Assembly (NCBI RefSeq): GCF_014202495.1
Contig: NZ_JACHHA010000005.1
Location: forward strand, 124,001 to 188,000
Source of the DNA: Cerasibacillus quisquiliarum
GTDB lineage: Bacteria > Bacillota > Bacilli > Bacillales > Amphibacillaceae
Direction of reading: 5' to 3'
Length of the DNA: 64,000 bases
Numbering within the stretch: position 1 is the first letter of the stretch; the number at the start of each line of letters is the position of its first letter. Under the pieces are notes generated by a model. That model was not told where the DNA came from. It searched no databases and saw nothing but the letters and a program-made list of their open reading frames with translations. The position numbers and the translations under genes were made by a program. Below are positions 1 through 8,660 of this stretch, in pieces.

Positions 1-1569
1 TAATTGTTCAAGCCTTTTAGGAACTTGTATGTTTTCAAGCAATACATAAATAAGTTCACAACGTTCTTTAATCGTTTCTGCCTGTCGCATTGCTTCATCA
101 AATGAGCGTAACGGCCCTACAACTTGTGCACGATAACGATTTATCTTTTCCTGCATATCACGCTCATCATCTGTCTGAGTCTTTCTATCAAAACCACGAA
201 ATCGTTGAAACACCCATTCATCATTTGAAAACCAGCTTGACCTTGAGCGAATACCATACTCTAAACAATAATTTTCTAATTCATCAATAGCATCGGCTGT
301 TAAAGGATAGCGTTCATCCTGAATAGGTATAAAACCTGTTTTCAACATACGGAACACAGCATCATAGCGCCAATTACCATGAATAACATCTAAGATAGAA
401 CGAATAAATTCGATTAAAGAATGGTTTAACATCGACCGTTTCTCATCAATAAAAACGGGAATATTATAATCGGCAAATAACGTTTCAATTAAATCATGAT
501 ATGTTTCCGGATCGCGTATAAATATAGCCATATCACGGAAACGATACCCATGTTCTCGAACAAGTGACAAGATCTCTTGTGCAACTCCTTCAACTTCAGC
601 ACGTGGATGAACAGCTTCACCTAATTTAATTGGAACATCTCCCACATATTCAGGTACAGGATGCGTATCAAAATGTTTCTCTAAATGGGCAAAATAAGGG
701 TGATGTTTAAAACGATCGTTTTCCGCATCTAAACGAACATGTGACTCTATATTAATTTGATGAACTTCAGCTAGCTGTTTTAATTGATTATACGTTTCAG
801 TCGTTTGGTAAAACAAGTCAAGATCAGAACGTTCTTTTTCACCTAAATCATCGACTGTTAATGCAATCGTTACTTTGCGACATGTTTTTAAGAGAGCTTC
901 GATTACACGCATTTCAATCGGAGTAAATCGATGAAAACCATCTAAATAAACTTCTGCATCTTGCATTAGTGTCGCTTCTGGGATCTTCTCTGCAAGAAGT
1001 CTTAATTCATCTTCCCCATCCATATAATTATCCTTTAACACAGTCATGAAACGATCGTAAATATATGTTAAATCTTTTAATTTATCGACAAGCGCTTTTT
1101 CTGTCGGATGTTGATGAACAAATTGATTCATTACTATCTGCTGTTCAACTAACATACTTGGTGTGATTTCATATCGCTTAAACTCTTTCATAATCGCTTC
1201 TAATTGTTCGAGAAACCCTTGTTTTTCAGTAGTCTTCTGAAACACAAGCCAATCTTCTTGTTTTTCCTTCAGAATCTTGCGAAGTAACATTTGAATACCG
1301 ACAGAACTAATATATTGCCGTGTAGCACCACCTGTTTCTTGAAATATCCGCCAAGCTAAACGGGAAAAACTAACCACTTGTGTCCGAATACTACCTGTAA
1401 ATTCAGGATCACGAAATAAAGTATATTCTTGATCGAATGTCATTTGATCAGGTACAATATAAAAAATCGCTGACCCTTGTGGATCGTGGAGTGATTTCTT
1501 CTTTATTTCTTCAAACATCAAAGCACTCTTATCTGTTCCTGATCTTCCTACAATAAAACGAAGTGTCAT
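1..1569 (-). CDS. addB: AddB, ATP-dependent helicase/nuclease subunit B (5' part; gene runs off the left edge)
   Basis: This is the N-terminal 523 residues of AddB, partner of AddA in the RecBCD-like enzyme that processes double-strand breaks for recombination. The reading frame is open from an ATG at 1569, with a GGGGAG-type ribosome binding site just upstream, to base 1. The opening residues (MTLRFIVGRSG) and the stretch around residues 38-65 (YIVPDQMTF, VVSFSRLAW) match the AddB family. The family is about 1160 residues long, so over half lies outside the window, and addA would be expected beyond it. The nucleotide-binding loop at residues 8-15 reads GRSGTDKS; the family usually has glycine where this protein has Asp13, which is odd. 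No stop was found in the segments I translated. The AddB assignment is firm; the effect of the Asp is unknown. Confidence 0.93.
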   Translation of the reverse strand, partial: MTLRFIVGRSGTDKSALMFEEIKKKSLHDPQGSAIFYIVPDQMTFDQEYTLFRDPEFTGSIRTQVVSFSRLAWRIFQETGGATRQYISSVGIQMLLRKILKEKQEDWLVFQKTTEKQGFLEQLEAIMKEFKRYEITPSMLVEQQIVMNQFVHQHPTEKALVDKLKDLTYIYDRFMTVLKDNYMDGEDELRLLAEKIPEATLMQDAEVYLDGFHRFTPIEMRVIEALLKTCRKVTIALTVDDLGEKERSDLDLFYQTTETYNQLKQLAEVHQINIESHVRLDAENDRFKHHPYFAHLEKHFDTHPVPEYVGDVPIKLGEAVHPRAEVEGVAQEILSLVREHGYRFRDMAIFIRDPETYHDLIETLFADYNIPVFIDEKRSMLNHSLIEFIRSILDVIHGNWRYDAVFRMLKTGFIPIQDERYPLTADAIDELENYCLEYGIRSRSSWFSNDEWVFQRFRGFDRKTQTDDERDMQEKINRYRAQVVGPLRSFDEAMRQAETIKERCELIYVLLENIQVPKRLEQL

Positions 1570-1653
1570 TTTTCTCCCCCTTTTCCCTCTAATCATAAAC
1601 AAAAAGCTTCTATCTTCTTATTTTAACAAAGATAAAAGCATTCCCATAGCAAC

Positions 1654-2316
1654 TTAATGAGTACGGTCTCCAATAGTTGTTCCTGTTGGATTAAATCTTT
1701 TTTTTCGTTGGAGTCTTTTTTCTATATATTTCCCTAATGTCCAAAACAGACCGATAAAAATAACAACTAAAATTGTTTTTAATGGATTTTTAGCGAATGA
1801 CGCAATGCTTGAACCGACATATGACATCGAAAAAATCATCACCGCTTTACCGAGGAGAATTGCCAAAACGTACTGATAAACCTTAATTTTCGATAAGCCT
1901 GACACGACATTAATGACCGATGATGGGGAGAAAGGAAAGCTAAGTAGAATAAATAATGGCCCAAAGCCGTGTTGTTCAACCCAACCTGTCACTTTATATA
2001 CTTGCTTATGATTACGAATACGTTTAAAAAACTTCTTCTGACCAAGCTTTCGAATAATCATAAAAACAGTAAGGTCACCAAGGATGGAACCTAACCACGA
2101 ATAGATGAATCCTTTTAACAACCCATAAGCCGCAGCATTAGCAAAAACAAAAACAAATAATGGTAAAAAGGGGAAAAAGGATTCTATAAACGGCAAGAAA
2201 ACACCTGGTAATGGCCCTAAACTCTCATACTGCTCTAATAATTCCACAATATATTGATCAAGTTGACCTGCATCATAATACTGTTTCCAGTCCGAAAAAA
2301 TATGTTGTACATACAT
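1654..2316 (-). CDS. yhjE: TVP38/TMEM64 (DedA-like) membrane protein, YhjE type
   Basis: This 220-residue membrane protein of the SNARE-associated/TVP38 family has several hydrophobic segments, a central glycine-rich hairpin (YGLLKGFIYSWLGSILGD, about residues 63-80) and a conserved FPFSPSSVINVVSGLS stretch typical of the family's re-entrant loop. It ends in a basic tail (RLQRKKRF). The family is thought to act in lipid or small-solute transport across the cytoplasmic membrane, but the substrate here is unknown. It lies 84 bp upstream of addB on the same strand and is divergent from yhjD, as in B. subtilis where yhjE and yhjD are neighbours. The family call is solid; the orthology symbol rests on neighbourhood. 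Confidence 0.75.
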   Translation of the reverse strand: MYVQHIFSDWKQYYDAGQLDQYIVELLEQYESLGPLPGVFLPFIESFFPFLPLFVFVFANAAAYGLLKGFIYSWLGSILGDLTVFMIIRKLGQKKFFKRIRNHKQVYKVTGWVEQHGFGPLFILLSFPFSPSSVINVVSGLSKIKVYQYVLAILLGKAVMIFSMSYVGSSIASFAKNPLKTILVVIFIGLFWTLGKYIEKRLQRKKRFNPTGTTIGDRTH

Positions 2317-2458
2317 TAGAAATCTCCTTAAAGTGCCTGTTCTAACGGGAAGTTATTATGTATATCTTACATTTTAAATCAAGTAACGTCATATGTATAG
2401 TGCTATTTTAAAAAACGCCTCTTTCTTATCATTTCATAATCATATTCATTTATTATTG

Positions 2459-2488
2459 TTGCATTTTTTTCTTGTTTTCACATATAAT
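2459..2488 (+). promoter_or_regulatory. Sigma-A-like promoter for the YhjD gene
   Basis: TTGCAT at 2459-2464 and a perfect TATAAT at 2483-2488 are separated by 18 bp. They lie about 30 bp before the gene start and its AGGAGG ribosome binding site. Confidence 0.55.
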
Positions 2489-2517
2489 AGAACAGACGTT
2501 CCCTTTAGGAGGCTTTC

Positions 2518-2892
2518 ATGATGCGTTATTTGAATAAACAAGAGTTACAAATTGCTTCTCGTTTCCTATTTCTATCTATGACAATTATCGTTCTTCGACA
2601 AGATATTAACCATATCCAAAATGGCTCATTCAAGATAAAAGACCCGTATATCACCTTGTTAGAACACATGCTTACAATCGCTTTAAATGAAAGAAAAAAT
2701 TTACGTAAACAAATGAAAGAACGACAAATGCAAGTGCTCTTAACGAGGCAAAATGATGCTTTTTCGTCTTATCTTTTCATTTGCCAAGGGAAAGAGGAAG
2801 AGCGTCATTATTTTAATCCTGTCATTCGTAAAAAAGTAGAATATATTATTCAGGAACTGATGCTTAAAGCTCACGATTTGATGTTAAATTAG
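2518..2892 (+). CDS. yhjD: YhjD-like conserved small protein
   Basis: This is a 124-residue soluble protein with a hydrophobic N-terminal third and a strongly basic middle (KERQMQ, RKNLRKQMK). It has no catalytic motif I recognise. Length, composition and place beside yhjE match the B. subtilis YhjD family, which has been linked to sporulation; I am inferring this from memory of the family and from synteny. The start has two ATGs in tandem (2518, 2521) after AGGAGG; the second gives the better spacing of 8 bases. Its last 29 bases overlap the 3' end of comK on the other strand, so the two transcripts are complementary there. Confidence 0.55.
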   Translation: MMRYLNKQELQIASRFLFLSMTIIVLRQDINHIQNGSFKIKDPYITLLEHMLTIALNERKNLRKQMKERQMQVLLTRQNDAFSSYLFICQGKEEERHYFNPVIRKKVEYIIQELMLKAHDLMLN

Positions 2893-3448
2893 CATCTAAA
2901 ATAGAGTTAGGGTCTAAAATAGAGTTTGCTTCTAAAGCAGAGTTCATATCCGTTGGTGGTTGGTGAAAAAGTAGTTTTAGTCGACTATCTAGTAAATAAC
3001 GGTATTGTGCTGTACGCTGAACTTGGTTAATAATCGAGCCAAACGAAACGTTAAGCAAAAGTTTTTTACCATTTTTAAAGACAATTTCTGCTTGCTGATT
3101 GATCGCTTTATTTACTCGCTCGATATGTGAATGTGAAATCCATGAACATTGTGGGTTAGCTGGTGAAATAGTAGGAAAAAAGTACATTCCACTCATTGGA
3201 TTAATAGAGATAGGAGCTTTATGTGTAATACCGCAGATGTCGCGCGTCCCTTCTTGTCTGCCTTTTAGATTTGCACCAAAATAACGACAAGTATAGTCAA
3301 TCATTTTGGTTGGCGTTAAACCACTGACATAATGTTCTTCATCTTCATCAAAAATTCGTGAGCCAATATGTCCATACTTATCTTGTTCTGCAACAACCGC
3401 TAATGTTAGAGGAGTAATTTCATGTGATGGAGTGTAATACTTTTTCAT
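2864..3448 (-). CDS. comK: ComK competence transcription factor
   Basis: ComK is the master activator of late competence genes; it binds paired AT-boxes (AAAA-N5-TTTT). The core (residues about 1-165) shows family motifs: YTCRYFGANLKGRQ, HKAPISINP, FFPT, PQCSWISH, and QVQRTAQYR. At 194 residues it is about the usual length. The C-terminal tail is unusual: three copies of a six-residue unit (NSALEA, NSILDP, NSILDA) that follow an 18-bp tandem repeat in the DNA. Such a tail is not part of the B. subtilis protein. The gene has a GAAGGGAAGTG ribosome binding site and a very AT-rich upstream region, as expected for an autoregulated comK promoter. Its tail overlaps yhjD by 29 bp. An intact comK suggests the competence regulon could be present, but no late com genes lie in this window. 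Confidence 0.92.
   Translation of the reverse strand: MKKYYTPSHEITPLTLAVVAEQDKYGHIGSRIFDEDEEHYVSGLTPTKMIDYTCRYFGANLKGRQEGTRDICGITHKAPISINPMSGMYFFPTISPANPQCSWISHSHIERVNKAINQQAEIVFKNGKKLLLNVSFGSIINQVQRTAQYRYLLDSRLKLLFHQPPTDMNSALEANSILDPNSILDANLTSNREL
2895..2948. repeat. Three 18-bp tandem repeats in the 3' end of comK
   Basis: Units begin at 2895, 2913 and 2931. The first two share TCTAAAATAGAGTT; the third reads TCTAAAGCAGAGTT. Because 18 is a multiple of three, copy number changes would add or remove six residues without breaking the frame. Confidence 0.85.
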
Positions 3449-3583
3449 TCAATCACTTCCCTTCATGAAAAGAAAGAGGCTTATATACTAATTTATCAAA
3501 TAAATCAAAAAAAGTATAATAGAAAGTATTGAAAATCTGAAATAATTATATCTTATTAAATATTTTGTATTTTGTTTTGTTTT

Positions 3584-3615
3584 AAAAAAGGGTTGTCCCG
3601 CTAAAGGGGACAACC
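3584..3615 (-). terminator. Rho-independent terminator of lplJ
   Basis: A 9-bp stem (GGTTGTCCC with GGGACAACC) is followed on the minus strand by a run of T. It lies 15 bp after the lplJ stop codon. Confidence 0.85.
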
Positions 3616-3629
3616 GAATAAATTATCAA

Positions 3630-4625
3630 TTAATATAATAACCCTATAAATTCATCTTTCGTAATTTTTCCTAAATAATGTGCGACATCTATATTTTCTA
3701 AAGCCTCTTCAATTGCCTGTTTATTATGGCGAACACCTTTTAATCGCTCTTCAACGACTTTAATGTCACCAAGTCCAAAAAAATCGCCATAGATCTTACA
3801 GTTTTCAATGATGCCTTTTTTAACATCAAGACGAACGTCAACAAGCCCTGATGGGAACTTATGTGAACGTTTGAAGTTAAATGCTGGAGATTTACCATAA
3901 GTCCAATCCCAATTGCGATAACGCTTTTCAGATATGTCGTAAATATTTTTCCAATCTTCTTCCGTCAATTCATAGTGCGGAACATCTTTCACATCATCAA
4001 CATCAAAAATATGCTTTAACAACACTTCCTTAAATTCATCCATTGTCATATCTTCATCCATAAATTCAACAATGTTAGCGACACGACTACGAATTGACTT
4101 GATCCCTTTTGATTCTATTTTTGCTTGATTGACATTTAGAGCAGCTACAACATGATCGATTTCAGAATTAAGCATTAATGTTCCATGACTAAACATACGA
4201 CCTTTTGTAGCGAACATGGCATTACCTGATATTTTACGTCCCTCTACAACAAGATCATTTCTTCCCTTTAGTTCTGCAGGAACACCCAATTGATTTAATG
4301 CTTCAACAACAGGTTTTGTAAACTTCTCAAAGTTGTGGAAACTATTACCATCATCTTTTGTTATAAAACTAAAGTTAATATTTCCTAAATCATGGTAAAC
4401 AGCACCACCACCAGAAAGCCGGCGAACGACTTTGATATTATTTTTTTCTACATAATCGGTATTAATTTCTTCAATCGTATTTTGATTTCTTCCAATAATA
4501 ATTGACGGCTCATTAATATAGAACAGAAGATATGTATCATCTTCTCCAAAGTTTTGTAAAATATATTCTTCTAAAGCTAAGTTTACCGTAGGATCTGTAA
4601 TCCCTTTATTGTCAATGAACTTCAT
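3630..4625 (-). CDS. lplJ: Lipoate--protein ligase LplJ
   Basis: This enzyme attaches free lipoate to the lipoyl domains of 2-oxoacid dehydrogenases and GcvH, through lipoyl-AMP. The family motifs are clear: RRLSGGGAVYHDLGN (lipoate/ATP site), KISGNAMF, and the C-terminal accessory domain with DVRLDVKKG. Its 331 residues match B. subtilis LplJ (YhfJ). I start it at the ATG at 4625, seven bases after GGAGG; the in-frame GTG at 4628 is too close to the ribosome binding site. One likely substrate, OdhB with its lipoyl domain, is encoded elsewhere in this window (53367-54608). It is a single-gene unit closed by the terminator at 3584-3615. Confidence 0.93.
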   Translation of the reverse strand: MKFIDNKGITDPTVNLALEEYILQNFGEDDTYLLFYINEPSIIIGRNQNTIEEINTDYVEKNNIKVVRRLSGGGAVYHDLGNINFSFITKDDGNSFHNFEKFTKPVVEALNQLGVPAELKGRNDLVVEGRKISGNAMFATKGRMFSHGTLMLNSEIDHVVAALNVNQAKIESKGIKSIRSRVANIVEFMDEDMTMDEFKEVLLKHIFDVDDVKDVPHYELTEEDWKNIYDISEKRYRNWDWTYGKSPAFNFKRSHKFPSGLVDVRLDVKKGIIENCKIYGDFFGLGDIKVVEERLKGVRHNKQAIEEALENIDVAHYLGKITKDEFIGLLY

Positions 4626-4745
4626 CACAATACCTCCCAGGTTTTGTATATCTTTAGTTTAATCGATTCATCAGTGACTGGCAACCCATGTTACTTTTTT
4701 CAATCGTCTTTCGCCTTAAAAACAAAAAAATGTTATAAAACAGCC

Positions 4746-4775
4746 TTGACAAAAATATGACTGTTGTATTACAAT
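4746..4775 (+). promoter_or_regulatory. Sigma-A promoter for yhfH
   Basis: A perfect TTGACA at 4746-4751 and TACAAT at 4770-4775 are spaced 18 bp apart. A leader of about 80 bases follows before the yhfH start. Confidence 0.75.
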
Positions 4776-4863
4776 ATAATCAACGCTTGAATTTGTTATA
4801 TCACAGTGGTGTGCAGACAAATTCTGTTGCATCACAAAAAAGGTGGACATAGGGGGATCATCA

Positions 4864-4992
4864 ATGGTTAACGTATTAGAATTCTTTAGGAATCTTCCTA
4901 AAAAGAGATGTCATGAATGTGGCAATGAAATGTATGAACAAGCGGATTGCTATGGTAACCTATGTGATGAATGTAACCATCCAGCTCGATAG
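4864..4992 (+). CDS. yhfH: YhfH family small zinc-ribbon-like protein (42 aa)
   Basis: This short gene has a GGGGG-type ribosome binding site and encodes 42 residues beginning MVNVLEFFRNLPKKRC. Two CxxC pairs (CHEC at residues 16-19 and CDEC at 34-37) would bind one metal ion, probably zinc. Size, the EFFRNLP start and the cysteine spacing match the YhfH family of Bacillaceae, whose function is unknown. It has its own promoter and a terminator at 5057-5088, so it is a separate unit between lplJ and the oligopeptidase gene. Confidence 0.8.
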   Translation: MVNVLEFFRNLPKKRCHECGNEMYEQADCYGNLCDECNHPAR

Positions 4993-5056
4993 GTTTATAG
5001 TACATCCCAAAGAATCTTTTTACTGTAATTAGTAACATGATACTTCCTTTCCTCTT

Positions 5057-5088
5057 AACAGCTATTACCCAAATAGCTGTTTTTTTTT
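5057..5088 (+). terminator. Terminator after yhfH
   Basis: The inverted repeat AACAGCTATT / AATAGCTGTT has a 5-base loop and is followed by eight T. Confidence 0.85.
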
Positions 5089-5203
5089 AGCTATTAATTT
5101 CAGAATAGGTAAAAAAGTATAAAAAACCGTATCTTTTTTAGTGTGAATATATTATAATTATTTAGGAAAACGAATCATTTTATGAAGAAAGGGGAAAGTT
5201 TAC

Positions 5204-7015
5204 ATGTCAACAGAAGGCTTACAAACACGTTCTTCCGTACCAGCAGAACAAAAATGGGATTTATCAGATTTGTTTACCTCCCATAAGGCTTGGGTAAAAG
5301 AACTTCATACCTTAGAAAAAGATATTCAACGAATCACATGTTATAAAGGGACATTACATAAGGGTGCAGCACAGTTACTCGAATGTATTAAAGCATATGA
5401 AACATACTTAGAAAGACATATTCAAGTAAGTACCTATGCAAGTCTTCATTTAAGTACAGATGGAAGTGATCCTAAGCGGCAACATGATGCAGCTAAAGTC
5501 GCTGCTTTAACCGCTCGCATCAATGCACAACTTACGTTTATTGAGACCGAGCTACTCGAAATGTCAGAAGAAAAGCTAGAACAATTTAAACGAGAAGAAC
5601 CAAAATTGAATCATTATGAAAAAATGTTAAAAGATATTTTAAGAAAAAAACCGTATACACTTACAGCAGAAGTCGAAGAAACGTTAGCAACATTAGAAGA
5701 AGTCCATCAAGCACCATATACGATTTATCTACGGAGCAAATCTTCGGATATGGTGTTTGAACCAATTCAAGATGGAAACGGTAAAGAACTTCCAATGTCA
5801 GCTGCTCTCTATGAAGAAAAGTACGAAATATCTGCTGACACAACTGTTAGACGAAATGCCTATGATTCCTATATGCATACACTGGAAAAATATAAACATA
5901 CATTAGCGGCTACCTATGCAACAGAAGTAACGAAACAAGTCACTTTAGCAAAACTAAGAGGGTATGATTCGGTAACAGAAATGTTATTACAACCACAGGA
6001 AGTCACTTTAGAAATGTATGAGAATCAACTAGATATTATTCAGTCAGAGCTTGCACCACATATGCGTCGTTATGCAAGACTTAAAAAAGAAAAACTTGGA
6101 TTAGACGAGATGCGTTACTGTGATTTAAAAGCACCGCTTGATCCAAATTATAATCCTAAAACAACATATGATAAAGCTAGAGAAATCATTATTGATGCTT
6201 TAAAAATAATGGGACCTGAATACACTGAAATCATCAAAGAAAGTTTTACAAATAGTTGGATTGATTGGTCTAATAATATCGGTAAATCAACAGGTGCATT
6301 TTGTTCTAGTCCGTATGGATCACATCCTTATATCTTATTAACATGGACAGATACGATGGAAAGCGCCTTCACACTAGCCCATGAGTTAGGTCATGCTGGT
6401 CATTTTTATTTGGCACACAAAAATCAAACTTTATTCAATACAAGACCTTCAACTTACTTTATTGAAGCACCATCAACAATGAATGAATTATTACTCGGTA
6501 ACTATTTATTAGATAAAACTGGAAACAATATACAAATGAAACGTTGGGTTATTACACAACTATTAGGAACATATTATCATAACTTTATTACACATTTATT
6601 AGAAGGTGAATTCCAACGTCGTATATATGATTTAGCAGAGAAAGGCACGCCTTTAACAGCAGATGTCCTTTCAACACAAAAGAAAGAAGCGATTCAATCA
6701 TTTTGGGGTAAAGACGTTATTGTCGATGATAGCGCTGGCCTTATTTGGATGCGTCAACCACATTATTATATGGGACTTTATCCATATACCTATTCTGCTG
6801 GATTAACCATTTCAACAGCTGTCGCTCGAAAGATTAAAGAAGAAGGTGAATCTGCTATTCAAGGTTGGCTAGATGTCTTAAAAGCAGGTGGCACATTATC
6901 ACCACTTGAATTGATTAAAAAGGTCGGTATTGATATGACAGAACCTGATGCTATAAAGACAGCAGTCCAATATGTTGGTTCCTTAGTTGATGAGCTTGAA
7001 AAAAGTTATGAATAA
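5204..7015 (+). CDS. pepF: Oligoendopeptidase F family metallopeptidase (M3)
   Basis: This 603-residue cytosolic zinc peptidase degrades oligopeptides. The catalytic HELGH is at residues 393-397 inside TLAHELGHAGHF, followed by the downstream glutamate region EAPSTMNELLLGNYLL, as in the M3B/PepF family. The N-terminal 190 residues form the helical PepF domain (EQKWDLSDLF at about 15-25). Length is normal for PepF. The start is an ATG after AAAGGGGAAA. It is a single-gene unit closed by a strong terminator at 7034-7074. PepF and closely related M3 oligopeptidases are hard to tell apart, so the exact substrate range is open. Confidence 0.9.
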   Translation: MSTEGLQTRSSVPAEQKWDLSDLFTSHKAWVKELHTLEKDIQRITCYKGTLHKGAAQLLECIKAYETYLERHIQVSTYASLHLSTDGSDPKRQHDAAKVAALTARINAQLTFIETELLEMSEEKLEQFKREEPKLNHYEKMLKDILRKKPYTLTAEVEETLATLEEVHQAPYTIYLRSKSSDMVFEPIQDGNGKELPMSAALYEEKYEISADTTVRRNAYDSYMHTLEKYKHTLAATYATEVTKQVTLAKLRGYDSVTEMLLQPQEVTLEMYENQLDIIQSELAPHMRRYARLKKEKLGLDEMRYCDLKAPLDPNYNPKTTYDKAREIIIDALKIMGPEYTEIIKESFTNSWIDWSNNIGKSTGAFCSSPYGSHPYILLTWTDTMESAFTLAHELGHAGHFYLAHKNQTLFNTRPSTYFIEAPSTMNELLLGNYLLDKTGNNIQMKRWVITQLLGTYYHNFITHLLEGEFQRRIYDLAEKGTPLTADVLSTQKKEAIQSFWGKDVIVDDSAGLIWMRQPHYYMGLYPYTYSAGLTISTAVARKIKEEGESAIQGWLDVLKAGGTLSPLELIKKVGIDMTEPDAIKTAVQYVGSLVDELEKSYE

Positions 7016-7033
7016 CTTAGACTTAAGATAAAT

Positions 7034-7074
7034 AAACAAAAGCGAAGAAATAAGTACTCTTCGCTTTTGTTTTT
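7034..7074 (+). terminator. Strong terminator after the oligopeptidase gene
   Basis: A perfect 15-bp inverted repeat (arms 7034-7048 and 7058-7072) with a 9-base loop runs into a T tract. Confidence 0.9.
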
Positions 7075-7201
7075 ATTAACCCTTTAGATAAATTATTGGC
7101 ATAGCATAGCATTTCACCAATAATTCAATTACAAATAGTCATATCGTATACTCTATTCAATCTTAATACCTTCAAACCATTCATCATAGCAATCAAATAT
7201 C

Positions 7202-7248
7202 AAAAAACAAAGCAGCCAGAAGCGGATTGAACGCATCAGACTGCTTTT
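7202..7248 (-). terminator. Terminator of the hemEHY operon
   Basis: On the minus strand a stem with outer arms AAAGCAG / CTGCTTT and an inner partly paired section is followed by TGTTTTTTG. It lies a few bases after the hemY stop. Confidence 0.75.
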
Positions 7249-7253
7249 CTTCA

Positions 7254-8660
7254 TTAATCTCTTAAATAATTTAACACGTTAGCAACTGCTTGTTTTCCTT
7301 GATCAATACAATCAGGTAATCCTACCCCTTCATATGAACTACCTGCTAAATAAATACCTGGTAGCTGTTCAGTCATTGCTTGCTTTACTGTTGCTAAACG
7401 CTCTATATGCCCTACTGTATACTGTGGCATAGCATTTTTCCATCTTGTTACAACAGAAAATATCGGTTTATTTTTAATTTTCATGATCTTGTTTAAATCT
7501 TTAAGTACGAGTTTCACCATATCTTCGTCTGATAAATCAACTGCTTCTGGATCATCAGGCCGGCCAACATAACAACGAATAAGCGCCTTATCTTCTGGTG
7601 CTGCATTTGGCCATTTTTTATGTGTCCAAGTACAAGCCGTAATACGAAATTTACTATTTCTAGAAACGACAAATCCTGTACCATCAATATCTTTTCTAAT
7701 TGCTTTTTTATCAAAAGCCATTGCAACATTCGCAACTGAATTTAAAGGCATATCGTTAAATACATTGAAAAAATCATACTGGCTAAATATGTTTGATAAT
7801 GTTTGATGTGGTGTTGCCATAATAACAGCATCTGCTCGATAAACTGTTCCATCACTTAATAACACATGATAGCCATGATCTTTCTTTTGAATATGGTCAA
7901 CTGCTGTTTGTAATTGAATTGTACCTGGATTTAATTGTGTTTCGAGAGCGTTAATTAATGTTTCTAATCCACCTTTAAGTGAGAGGAACATACCTTGTTT
8001 CTTTTTATTTTTAGCCGTCTTTTTTCTCTTTGGCATTGATTTATTTAATCCTTTAATTAAACTTCCATACTTCTGTTCAAGATGGTAGAAGTTAGGGAAA
8101 GTCGCCATTAAACTCATCTCATCCATATCACCAGAATAAATTCCTGATAATAATGGGTCAATAAGATTCTCTACTAATTCATCTCCGAAGCGACGTCTAA
8201 AAAAATGTCCTAAAGATTGATCATCAACCTGTTTACCTTTCGGAATAAGAAAATCCATTCCTGCTCTTAATTTACCTGTCAGAGAAAACATCCCTGAAAA
8301 AAGAAACGGTCTCACTTGTGTAGGAATTCCCATAAAAGAACCTTGTGGCATTTTATGCAATTTCTTTCCGACTAAAATATATGACTGCCCTGTTCCATTA
8401 CGAACAAGTTGGTCTGTTAAACCTAGATCCTCCACAAGTTCAACAGCAGACTTTTTACGTTCTAAAAATGAATCTGGTCCTCGTTCGATCGTAAAGCCGT
8501 CACGACGAACGGTCTGAACTTTCCCACCAAGACGATTAGATGATTCTACTAACTTAACTTGATATGGAAGATGATGTTCTTTAATATGCTTTTGTAAGTA
8601 AAAGGCTGCTGCTAAACCTGTTATGCCCCCGCCAACAACTAAGATGTTCTTAGATTTCAT
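7254..8660 (-). CDS. hemY: HemY, coproporphyrinogen III / protoporphyrinogen oxidase
   Basis: This FAD enzyme oxidises coproporphyrinogen III to coproporphyrin III in the Gram-positive haem pathway. The N-terminal FAD-binding motif is VVGGGITGLAAAF (residues 8-20), followed by ERGPDSFLERK, a substrate-site motif of the family. The C-terminus carries the second FAD contact AGSSYEGVGLPDCIDQG. Its 468 residues match B. subtilis HemY. It is the last gene of hemE-hemH-hemY; its ATG overlaps the hemH stop by one base (TAATG), so translation is probably coupled. Confidence 0.95.
   Translation of the reverse strand: MKSKNILVVGGGITGLAAAFYLQKHIKEHHLPYQVKLVESSNRLGGKVQTVRRDGFTIERGPDSFLERKKSAVELVEDLGLTDQLVRNGTGQSYILVGKKLHKMPQGSFMGIPTQVRPFLFSGMFSLTGKLRAGMDFLIPKGKQVDDQSLGHFFRRRFGDELVENLIDPLLSGIYSGDMDEMSLMATFPNFYHLEQKYGSLIKGLNKSMPKRKKTAKNKKKQGMFLSLKGGLETLINALETQLNPGTIQLQTAVDHIQKKDHGYHVLLSDGTVYRADAVIMATPHQTLSNIFSQYDFFNVFNDMPLNSVANVAMAFDKKAIRKDIDGTGFVVSRNSKFRITACTWTHKKWPNAAPEDKALIRCYVGRPDDPEAVDLSDEDMVKLVLKDLNKIMKIKNKPIFSVVTRWKNAMPQYTVGHIERLATVKQAMTEQLPGIYLAGSSYEGVGLPDCIDQGKQAVANVLNYLRD

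Noticed and set aside
3630-4628. GTG at 4628 as the lplJ start
   Set aside because: Only four bases separate it from GGAGG; the ATG one codon later has normal spacing.
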